From Anastrepha obliqua (lineage: Eukaryota > Arthropoda > Insecta > Diptera > Tephritidae), in contig NC_072892.1 of assembly GCF_027943255.1 (NCBI RefSeq), positions 29,907,792 through 29,971,791 on the forward strand: a stretch of DNA of 64,000 nucleotides, written 5' to 3'. This document shows, piece after piece, positions 11,484 to 22,900 of this stretch. The stretch's first letter is position 1; each line of letters begins with the position of its first letter. Position numbers and translations under genes: made by a program. A model generated the notes under the pieces. It had not been told where the DNA came from and did no database searches. It was given only the letters and a program-made list of their open reading frames with translations.

Positions 11484-12253
11484 TAGCCTAGACACACCTC
11501 GGCCTTGATCCGCATTACCGAAGTAGTTAATTCTGATCAAAATTGTAATGTAACAGACGGTGTTTACGCGGATTAGGGAACAGCAGATTTGTTTACTGAA
11601 TAGTTTTTTCAGTAAAAGATGGACCGCAAGCAACAAATACAGGCATTAGTTGCCGCGATACAAAAAAAGAATTATTGGTTTTTCTCAATCTGCTCCGAAA
11701 TATCAAAACAATGAATAAAATTTTGAATCTATTAGTCTATTAGTCTTCGTCAATTTTTTTATTTTTATATGGATCTCCATTCGCTGAACTTGACTGCCAT
11801 TTCGCCTGTAATGTCATTGCAAATGGGCATTTCTTTTTGCCCTCCGCAAATCATTTGCGCGTTCTACCAATTTGGTTATGAGCGCCTCCTCGTTCCTCTC
11901 CAGCCAGGTTGAACATCTCTTTCTGCTTGCCATCTGAAGTTGGAAAAAGGGATTCTTAAACTTGAAAATAAACGAAAATTCCATTAAATTCTTACTCCTG
12001 TTGAGCTTCTCATATTGTGCCAGAATTTTAATGCTGCAATGATTCTTTTCAGTCTTTCTTGTTCTTCTCGTTAAAAGTTTCATTATTTTTTGAACTGTCA
12101 TTTTTCGGCAAAGATGCCATCGAAAACTTCCCTAATCCGCTTAAATTATGAGAATTAAGTCTAGTTGTCAATCCGCATTAGTTGCACTTAATTCCTGAGA
12201 TACTTCCGAATTAATTCGTTCATCCCGATTAACGCCAACGTCTGTCTAGGCTA
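11484..12253. mobile_element. PIF/Harbinger-like element with broken Myb/SANT-type gene
   Basis: The inverted ends read TAGCCTAGACACACCTCGGC (left) and, inverted, TAGCCTAGACAGACGTTGGC. TAA flanks both sides (11481-11483 and 12254-12256), matching the 3-bp TWA duplication of PIF/Harbinger. Inside, the minus strand holds a frame after a possible splice acceptor: MASRKRCSTWLERNEEALIT, then KLVERAND, then a frameshift into a GKKKCP motif. That is similar to the Myb/SANT-like accessory protein of this superfamily. A + strand ATG at 11,619 starts MDRKQQIQALVAAIQKK and soon breaks off. The element is 770 bp, deleted and non-autonomous. Confidence 0.65.
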
Positions 12254-12408
12254 TAAACCAGCGTTAACCGCCTTTCGGAGCGTAGTAAATTTATGTGAGA
12301 CTACTATTCCGTTGGTCTCGAGATCAATGCCCGCTATGAGACGTGAAAGGATAGAATAATGATAGTAATAATAATAGAATGCTCCCCTCAAAGAATGGCA
12401 AGTAACCG

Positions 12409-12605
12409 CGCGCATTTCTGCATTAATCATAAAATTTTGTTTTTGAATGATTTTTTTTATTAAATTAAAAGAAATTATTTTCAGTGATGGAAATTTTTAT
12501 TTTCACATTTACGCGCTGAATTAGTACCAAATATGATTGACGTACGACGCCTTTGTGAAAAGTATATATCTTCCGATAGGGTGATTAATTTTGCGCCACT
12601 TTGTA
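12409..12605 (+). repeat. Deleted copy of the GGCGCAAAATTAATCA MITE
   Basis: The right end (CAAATATGATTGACGTACGACGC, interrupted only by spelling variants, then GGGTGATTAATTTTGCGCCA) matches 50,220-50,311. The left part, GCGCATTTCTGCATTAATCA, resembles the 127-bp tandem monomer at 49,664-50,097. The middle is deleted. Confidence 0.6.
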
Positions 12606-13144
12606 GCATCACCTTCATATGCATACAAATGTACATATAGACGCAGATGCTACGATTGAGTTCATGAAAATAATTTTGCCTATATTTGCATAAAGTAATT
12701 TTAATTACATATGTAAGTGCTTGTGAATTTTTAGGTAGGTTAACCACTTCAAGATTTATTTGCACACTCAAGATGTTAGGAAAAATATATATCAAACATA
12801 CATACATACGCGCTATGACATTGTCTCCTACAAGCGATTTACTCTGTTTGGTCCTTTATCAAGCACTCCTTTTTAAACGAATATTCTTCCGAAATTTGTT
12901 TTATTTGCAGAGAGACTTTTGAATGCTCGTGAGGATAGAGGATTCTAAATTTAAACGGCCAATAAAAAATTATTCAGCAATGAAAATTATTTAATACTAC
13001 GAGAATATTTGATGCGATTTTTTAATTCAAATTCAAGGAAGTCGAAAATAAACTGAAATCATAAAGATTAGATTACTAAACTGAAATAATTAAACAATGC
13101 CTCATGCAAAAATGTTATAAAAATTAAATGCTAAAGACATTCGC

Positions 13145-14572
13145 ATGTGTGTGGTGGTGGAAAGAAAAATCAAAACGAAATTCATTATTAGAAACAGAAA
13201 AAAACGTAGAAGACGGAGAAGACGTAAAGAAGCAAAAAAAAAAAAAACAACAACGAGTCCATCGTTATTGAGAACAGCGTCAAAGTTGAGAACAAAATTC
13301 TGGATTTTGGCGAGATTGAACCTTGAGACCCTAGCGGCCTTTGAAGAAAAGGAAAAACAAAGTTAAGGTATAGCAGCAAATATAACAAACAAATCCAGGG
13401 AGACTTATCAAGTGGAAATTGACCGACCACGAAACGAGCCAAAATATAACACAAACATAAACAGAGAAAATAATCAGGCAGGCGAGCACAAGAAATCAGC
13501 ACGACATTTTTGCAAGAAACAATATCGAAATCATTGATAAGCATATTTGAATTGACGAATTACCAAGAAATTGTGTGTGCCAAAACGAGACACCAGTAGA
13601 GGCACCCTAGAAAAATAAATAAACCGCCCATACATTCTACATAATTAAGATGTGTCGCAGATCGACTAACAGAATCTGTATGCAAACTATAGAGCGCTAA
13701 ATAAAAGAAACAACAGCATTTAAATAAATACTCGCTCAAAACGGCGGTGAATTGGGAGAACTCAAAAAAGAACAATACCAATACAAGGAACGAATATCAA
13801 CAAAAACAACACCAGCGTACACGTAAAGCGTAAGCGTAACTGTTGCAAGAATATCCAAATCTCGACTCTGCTGATATCTATGTGTGAGTATTTGACTGAG
13901 CCTGAGCCAATCCAACTAAAACACATTTAAGCAACAACAGCAATAACAATACAATTGCTATAACAGCATCGAACAACGAATATCGACGATTCCAAGTAGA
14001 AGGGCAACTGCAAAGAACTAAAACCTAAGCCGCCCAATACATGCTAAAACTGCTAAAACAAAAACTTAGAGCGAGCAATTCCCAAGCTGTCATAGAGGCC
14101 GTTGTAGGACTGGGCATATATATGTGAGTGTGTGTGAACTGTTTATTGGTGTTGGTGATTGTCTATTAACAGCTCACATAAGTAATAAAGTAAATTCTAC
14201 AACAAAAACAAACAAGAGAAATTTCTGTGTGAAAGAAAAGGCAAAAACTTGGTGAGCCAATAGACGATCCACGTACGAACATACACGCATACACACAACA
14301 CTGCCAGCGTCGTCGTCGTTTTACGTTTGTTTGTGTCTGTGAATGCTGATTGTGTGACCATTGTACGCAGTCCAAAGGCTGCAGTAGCGACAAAAGCAGC
14401 TGAGTGAGAATAGGAGCGCTAACAGAGAAATACAGCAGAGTCGGAGATTAAGTTGGTTAAGTGGTAGGACAAGGTAAAGAGAGTAAATAAAAGTTAAGGC
14501 GAGAGCAGTCAACTCGCGACGGCGGCAAGCGTTGAGAGAAAATAATTACTTCGCCGAGGCTGTTGGCATCTT
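13145..14572 (+). promoter_or_regulatory. pros: Probable 5' leader of prospero
   Basis: From about 13,145 to the start codon the + strand is rich in A and C with repeated CAACA and GAAA motifs, free of recognisable transposons, and dotted with small upstream open frames (for example 13,145-13,366). Long, A-rich, uORF-containing leaders are common in fly developmental genes. I could not place a promoter or transcription start, and an upstream intron cannot be excluded. The only firm boundary is the in-frame TAA at 14,543-14,545 upstream of the first ATG. Confidence 0.45.
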
Positions 14573-17500
14573 ATGATGTCATCAGAGGAGGATACAGAGT
14601 GCTTCGGATTGTACAGCGATGATAAATTACTACTAAAGACGGCGACAGTAGCATTGCCAGCGCTGACAACATCCTCATCTACGCCGCCGTTGTTGGAATT
14701 GGAAACCGATACTGTGGTGAAGCAAGAAGTGCCAACACTGCCACCACCAACAGCACCGATTCAGTCGGTTAAGAGTGGAAAGAGGAACCTCAACCAAAAT
14801 AACAACAACAACAGTATCGCAAACGGTGGTAGTAATAAGAGCAACAACATCAGCAGCAATAACAGCATTGGTCCGACTCTCGAAGAAGCACACGAAATTG
14901 AGCGCGTCGGCAACGGTGGCGACAACGACGACGACGACGACGACGACGACGATAGCGACGTTGTTGTCGTACTCGAAGGCGTCGCAAGCAGCAGAGAAGT
15001 CACAACTAATAATCAGAGGCAGAATCGCATTCGTAACCGTAATCGTAGTCGTAGTCGTAGTTGCAGTCACGGCGGTGCCATTGGTAGCAGTGGTGGCAAA
15101 CAACAAGTCGTGCATGTTAGTGAGCGAGTCAGCGAAAGTAGTCCGTGTGGTGCCGTCAACAAGATAATAACATGCACCGCTAGCTTGTCAACGCGTTCAA
15201 AATCAACATTATCGTCGTCGAAATCGAGCAAAAAGAACGCGTCCTTAACATCGAGTGAACTTCTTGTGAATAAGAACAGTAATTCAAATAATTTGAGTAG
15301 TAATAATAATTGTGCCAGTATAAATAACGTGGATGATAGTAGTGTGGCAAACTTAGAAACGAAACTATTGGCGTCGGTACCATCATTTAGTTCGCCGCAG
15401 TTATCCAGCGTCACTGGATTCCAAGAAAATACAAGTCCTACGCCGTTGCCATTATCGCATTCGCCAACGACGTCATCTCCGCTTGTGCCGTCAACAGCGA
15501 CTGCCTTCATGAGTAGTGCTGCTGCGGCTGTTGCGGGTGCTGCTGGAGGAGCTCTATACGGAGCCTTATTGAATCAGAACACTTCGTCGGCCAATAACAA
15601 TATTAACGGTGTTAACGTTAACAACATTCCACATAACAGTTCAAACGCCTCTGGATCCGCTTCCTCATCGCCAACAGCGTCACTGCTGTCCGGCAACTTT
15701 ACAGCGGCTCTCGGTAGTCTCTTCACGGCAAACGGTTTCGGCTCAGCAAAAATGTTGAATGAATTATTCGGTCGTCAGATGAAGCAAGCACAGGATGCTA
15801 CCAGCGGGTTGCCCGCTAATCTAGACAATGCCATGTTAGCCGCGGCAATGGAATCTGCCTCTAGCGCTGAATTGCTTAGCGCAGCAGGGCTGGTGAATAG
15901 TTTAGGCCTCAATGCCACAAACAAGTTGCTCAATAATAATACAATAAATAGTTTGAATAGTTTAAGTAACGCCAGTGTGTCTGCCACATCTGCTCTAAAT
16001 AACGGCAATTCCACCGCTGATAACCAGCAATCATCTAATACCCCGTCTGCCTCTCAATCGCCTAAGAATCGACGCGTAAGCAATTGTAGTGATCGGTCTT
16101 TGGAAGAAGTTAATTCGCGTGCCGGTGATTTGAATTCCCCGCCGCGTGCACCCTCAACAAGCTCAACGTCCGCGATAGCTGCTGTGACCGCTTCTGAGAG
16201 GACCTCACCCAACATTCAGCGGCAGCAGCAGCAGCAGCAACAGCAGAATGAATTGGCTCACCATATGTTGAGAAACATATTGCAAGGTAAGAAGGAGCTG
16301 ATGCAACTCGATCAGGAGCTGCGCTCGGTGATGAATCAGCAGCAGCAACAACAACAACAACTTTCAGATAACCACAATACGCTCAAGCATAACAATAACA
16401 ATTTGTCTGCTGCCAACAATAACAATGTCGCTGACAAGGAATCGAGCAATGTAATAAATCTACTGGAGGACACTATGTCTGATATAAAGATCAAATGCGA
16501 ACCTAATCAGATGCCAAACAATTCCGACTCCGCAACAACGGAGCATGGCAAATCGTCTGATTCTGAAATAGCCGATTCGCAGCAGGACGAAGATCAACAC
16601 TCTGAAGATGATAACATGGATCAACAGAATATGGACGATCCAGACGAGCAACAGCACTCAGGATTACCGGTAGGTGTAACCAAGAAGGAAGCAGACGAAA
16701 TCCTGGAGGACGTAGAATTGATTGGAATGAATTCTCGCTCCGATTTAGAGTCCTTGGCATCTCCTAGCCAGTCCGAAATGATGCTCTTAGAGAACAGCAA
16801 GGATGAGTTGGAAGAGGAACTTGAAAAGGATGTTGCTGCCACCATGTCCAAGAAGCCAGGTATGGATATGAAGAGAGCTCGTGTTGAGAATATTGTCACC
16901 ACAATGCGTTCCAGTCCATCGTCACATCAGTCGCACTTACAAGTGAATGGCTGTAAGAAGAGGAAATTATATCAACCACAACAGCACGCAATGGAACGAT
17001 ACGTAGCTGCGGCTGCTGGCTTGAATTTCGGATTGAACTTACAAAGTATGATGTTGGACGAGGAAGCGTCCAATGACACGGAGTCACCACAGATCCAACA
17101 GAAGCGAGTGGAGAAGAACGCACTCAAGTCGCAGTTGCGCTCAATGCAAGAGCAGCTGGCTGAAATGCAGCAAAAATATGTGCAATTGTGCTCAAGAATG
17201 GAGCAAGAGTCGGAATGCCAGGACATTGACGATACTGCCAGTGATAGCATGGAACATGACGCCAACGGTGTTGACCTCTCTCCATCACCATCCCTAACCG
17301 GAGAATCAGGTTTGAATGACAAAATGCAACAGGATGTCGAACGGCCAAGCTCTACTTCGCCAACTCTCCCAATGAAATCCCAAAAACAGCTAACCTCACA
17401 AAATTCAATGGCCCTGGACAGTGCTCCGAATGTGTTATCGCAAATGATGAGCAAAATGATGTCGTCGGGATCACTTGTGTCCCATCCGCATATGCAACAA

Positions 17501-19980
17501 TCATTTAATGGCCCATTACCGCTGTTGCAACACATGCCACAGCTGCAAGGCGATACAAGTGCTGCCCACTTATCTCACCCCGCCATAAGTAATGCTGCCG
17601 CCATGTACTTGGGTCAACAGTTCTTTTTTGAGCAAGAAGCTCGTATGGCCAAGGAGGCTGCTGAACAGCAGGAACGGCAGCAGCAGCAGCAACAACAGCA
17701 ACATCAACTGCAGCAACAGCAACAAAAACAACAACAGGAGCAGGAACAGCAGCGACGCTTTGAACAGGAGCAGCAACAGCGCCGCAAAGAGGAGAAACAG
17801 CAACAACAACAGCAGCAAGCCCAGCAACACGCCGCACAACAACTTCAACGGCAGCAACAATTGCAGCAAATGCATCAGCAGCAACAACAGCATATGGAGC
17901 AAACTACGTCTACTGTCTCCCTCAGCCAGCCAACGCGCCCACAGCTGCATCACAACCGACTTCATCAGCGCCACGCTAATCACTCTTCGCTTAAATCAGA
18001 ATTGTCAGAAAAATTCAATATGCTGCGATCCAGTTCGAATTCGATTATGCGAATGTCTGGTTCCGATCTGGAAGGACTTGCTGATGTGCTGAAGTCGGAA
18101 ATTACCACTTCCCTCTCCGCATTGGTTGACACAATCGTGACTCGATTCGTGCACCAGCGCCGCCTTTTCAGCAAACAGTCGGATTCGGTGGCAGCAGCCG
18201 CCGAACAACTAAACAAAGATTTGCTCATGGCGTCCCAGATACTGGACCGCAAGTCACCGCGTACGAAAGTCGCCGATCGTTCGCAATCAAATGTCGTCGT
18301 TAACAGTAACACAAACAATGCGAATTCAACAGCGGGTCAATCCATTGTAAGCGGAAACACTGCCGTCAACGCCGCAGCGGTTCAATCAGGTAATAATGGT
18401 TCTCTTCTTCTAGTTAATAATGCTTCCTCAACTAACCAATTGAATAACGGCCATAACGCTAATGTCTCTAATAAGCACCTGGGTCACTTGCAGTCCACTG
18501 TAGGTAACGGTTCCCAAATGCATGTCGGCCCAGGCCCCGCTGTATCTGTTGGCGGTGTCAATGTGCCTCAACTCACGCTTACCAATAGCCAAGCAAATGC
18601 TTTGGCGAACTCAAGTGGTCAGACAAATACACAGCACGCACAACAAATGGCCCAAATGTCGGCATTGAATGCGCAAAATTGCCAAAGTCTCATCGCCGCT
18701 CCGCGTCTTAATGGCAATCAGTTGTCGTTTCCGTCGCCAGCAGCGGCAGCAGCTGCGGCAATGGGTCTGCAAATGCATCATGCAGCAGCTGCAGCTGCAA
18801 TGTCTGCGGCCGCTGCTAATCAGCAAAATCACAATCAGCAGATCGCGAAAGATAGTTCTGGCCAGAACTCAATGAATCCGAGTCTAAACATGAACTCGAA
18901 TCCAAATACAAACAATACTAACAATAGTTTAAGCACAATTAATATACCACCTCCTCATATTCGTCCTTCGCCCACAGCGGCAGCAATATTTCAGGCACCA
19001 AAAACACCGCAAGGGATGAATCCGGTGGCTGCTGCTGCACTCTACAACTCCATGGCCGCCGGCGCGCCCAACCAGATGAACCCCTTCTGCATGCCGGAGT
19101 CACGTGAAGCCCAACAGCAGCAACAACAGCAACAGCAACAACAGCAGCAGCAGCAACAACAACAACAGCAACAGCTAGAACAGAACGAAGCCCTTAGCTT
19201 GGTGGTGACACCGAAGAAGAAGCGCCATAAGGTGACCGACACACGCATCACACCGCGCACCGTCAGCCGCATACTGGCGCAGGATGGTGCTGTACCTCCA
19301 AATCCTGTGACTGCAAACACCATGCTAGATGGCGCTGGCAAGTTCGGCGCCATGGGCGTACAGCCTAACCAGCAACAGTCGCAGCCTAATCCGAACCAAT
19401 CTAACGTAGGCAACAACAGCACCAGTACAACACCAGTCAATGTGAACACGCCCGGCAATATCGGCAACGTGAATACGACGCCCGTACAAAGTCCCTCGCC
19501 TCGTGCTCAAGCGCCGACCTATCATCCGCCGCCACCACCACCACCCATGTTGCCCGTGTCGTTGCCCACCTCTGTGGCCATACCCAATCCTTCGTTGCAT
19601 GAGTCGCAAGTCTTCTCACCCTACAGTCCATTCTTCAATCCACACCCGCCGCATGCACCACCACCGCCACCCCCTCATGGTCCACACGGTGGTGCACACA
19701 GCACGCCAACCGCTGCCCAAATGCATCATATGAAGATGTCGTCAAGCCCACCCGGCCTCGGCGGCCTAATGGACTCGCGCGAATCACCGCCACTTCCACA
19801 TCCGCCATCAATGCTGCATCCTGCCCTATTAGCCGCCGCCCATCACGGCGGCTCGCCCGACTACAGCGCGCACCTGCGTGCAGCCATGGACGCACAGGAC
19901 CGCAATTCGGATTGCAACTCTGCGGATATGCAGTTCGATGGAATGCAGCCAACGATATCATTCCTGAAGCAGCAAATGAT
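14573..19980 (+). CDS. pros: pros coding exon 1
   Basis: This 5.4-kb exon encodes residues 1-1802 plus two bases of codon 1803. It ends at the donor GTAAGT (19981) in the U2 pathway, or at 19954 in the U12 pathway. CAG/CAA and AAC/AAT triplet tracts are frequent; the longest is 21 mixed CAA/CAG codons at 19112-19174. The tail ([26 protein letters not shown]) matches the region just before the Drosophila homeodomain. Confidence 0.95.
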
Positions 19981-22900
19981 GTAAGTACACAATTCACTTT
20001 GCTTAAAATTGCAATTCCAATAATTTAAGAGATTCTAGACAAAAAAAAGTATGTAAATAAGTAGATTCCCGGCTATTTAATACCCTGGTAAATATATGCG
20101 AGTATACCAACTCGATGCGAGATTCGATTTTCTGCTTTTCTACTTAGTCTGTTTAGTCGCTGCGCCAGTCGTTAATTTTTCTTAAGCTTCGTCACTAATT
20201 ACCGCTTAATACCCAAGAAATGGTAAATCAACTCAACAAAACGAAACCAATCAAGTGACTATACCTACATGCAACAATACAACAATGCAACGTTGCAGCA
20301 CAATAAAATGAATTCACTTAAAGCGAAAGGTGTAATCAAAACCAAAGTCTAAAGCAACCTGATTGCAACAACCCCAATTATTCTTAAGTCTTGGCGAAAC
20401 TTAACGTAGGTACGCTGTATCTCACACGCCACGCCGTCTTACGAACCCACACCCCCCCCACCAAGCAAATGAACCCACCTTCAGCACAAACACAATTTTC
20501 ACCGGGCCCCGCAACGAAGGTGCAAAAGTAAAGCATCGGAAGAATGAGTGCAAATAAAAGCAAAGCGAAAATCAATGCACACTTATGACTCAAGTGCTGG
20601 CCAGTAGACAAATTACAGTTATGTCAAATTGTAGCTATTCAAATTGAATTTCACAACATTCTCGTACAACTTAAATTCACAAAAATACAAACAGACTAAA
20701 ATATCCTAAGCGCAATGAGTTCTTGTAGCTTCGACCTCAAGTATTTCATTTTGGCCACTCAAAATATTCTGTGTATTAAATATCATCTTTTTCTCTTCCC
20801 CCTGCTCATTCCACACAAATTAATTGTGAATGTTTTCACATGTTAATTTAGCAAAAATAGCGACTCCTTGACTCCACTGCACTCATCAACACTAACACCA
20901 ATGCACCTGCGCAAAGCCAAACTAATGTTCTTCTGGGTGCGGTACCCGAGTTCTGCGGTACTGAAGATGTACTTCCCGGACATCAAGTTCAACAAGAACA
21001 ATACAGCACAATTGGTGAAATGGTTCTCGAATTTCAGGTAAGTCAAGCGCTTAAAAAGTTAAAAATAAAATATAGGCCATAAGAATAAAAACTAAAATAA
21101 ATATTTACTGTTTAAACACATACATATGGAGTATAACGGTGGTCGTGTACCGTACTAGGCAGAGTCGACTTAAGGGGTAAGGGGTAGTCAGAGGCCCGAA
21201 AAAATGATGATTTTAAATTATTCTGTTTTGCTAGACAATTGCGTTATTTTACAAAAATAAAAGCATAGCATTAATAAATCAAGTTTCGACTTGACTTTAG
21301 CAAAATTTCAAAAGAAAAAAATTAATAATTGTAAAAATTATCGCTGTTTATGTGGAGCCTTATTCTCTAGAAGTCCCTTGCGGTGATCATCACAAGTCCT
21401 TGAAGCTTCATCTAAAACCAATCGGGCAAGAGAAATTAGTTTTATTAATAGATAATATTGTGCCTGATCGAAGCTTTTGTTTTTCAAAATTAACAATATG
21501 GCGTCCTCAGGATATATTTTTCAGATTTTCGAGAAAAAAACCGACAGTTAATTGTTTAAAAAAAATTCGAAATTTTTGAAAAAACAAAATCCTTCAATCA
21601 CGCACGAGTTTTTTATGTTTTTCAGAAATTTGCCATTTATATTTTATTGAAACTTACCAAGCGGTTTTTAAATTACAGTAAACACCAGTTCAAAAAACGT
21701 AGTTTTGAGAAAAACCCATTTAAAGTTTTGCGGCTCTCGGCTTTGCCATATCTCCTGGAGCCCCCCACTCCTTTCTTTGATTTAGGGCGAGATGCTGGGA
21801 AGCCATTTGAAGGGGACTTTCTTTGTTTTTTTTCGTTGAGCTCGTGAGGCATCCAGGCTCCTAGGCTCCCAATTTTTCGATAAATCCAATTGAATGAAGG
21901 TGATTGAGAATCGTTTTATGACCGCACTTCATTTTGTCCACCAATTCACGACTGGTTTGGCGACCGTTCACCTTCAAAAGTGATTTTAGACGTTTTTCGT
22001 CGAATTCAGAAGACCTTCCACTGCGGGACGTGTCATCGACGGCGTAGATTTATGTAGAGTTATACGAATTATTTAATTACTTACACTGTGTCTTCTATTC
22101 TTGGACCATATAATAGTTCTTCAGCCGTCATAGCAGCTTCCAAAATATCGATTTGATGTTGCCTACGTATCATTCTCCGTTGTCTCGAGGCGCTTATCTG
22201 CCACTTTCATACGTACAGCATCCAGCTACTTGCTGTCGAACGCTCCGGAGCGCCCTTTGTTAATACTTGAATAACTCGAAAAGTATTTGTCGGATTCACT
22301 TCAAATTTTCACACAATATTTTCCACACAATATTTTCAAGATATTAATAATTTAATAAAATGCAAAAAAAAATTCAATTTTTTGAAAATTCTGACTACCT
22401 CTAACCACTTAAGATGAAAATTGAATTATTTTAAAAAATAGCTTTATTTTTTATGTATTAAAAAAAGCGTTTTAATTACTAAACCGTTGGCATAATTTAA
22501 AAATTTCTTATTTATATTCGCTTCTCCTTTTTAAATTCATACAAAACAATAGTGCTAAGATTTTTTGCTGCAGCAAGCACGACCACAGATGCATGGAAAA
22601 AACATATAGATATATGAGCCCTTCTCTAAAAAAAAGCCAACCACAAATTATTAGAATTATACAAAAATAAGTAGTTTGGGTGGAAAAAAATTAGTTTTTT
22701 AATATTTTTTTTTGATAGATGGCTTCGATATCTCGTAAAGTACCGATCAAACAATTTAAATTTTAAGCTCGTTGTGAAGGTGACATTTCACATTAAAAAA
22801 TTCGTTTGTTGTTTTTCGTTTGTTCCACTCAGTTGTGAGTTACAGCAGGGTGCTAAGGCATTAACAATTAAAGCCAACAAAGAGAAAATTCGGTATATTT

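Noticed and set aside
13145..13366. 73-codon frame upstream of pros
   Set aside because: Lys/Arg-rich from GAAGAC/AAA runs; kept only as a possible uORF in the leader.
14675..19997. Many overlapping minus-strand open frames
   Set aside because: They are shadows of the pros first exon, produced by CAG/CAA and AAC triplet tracts.
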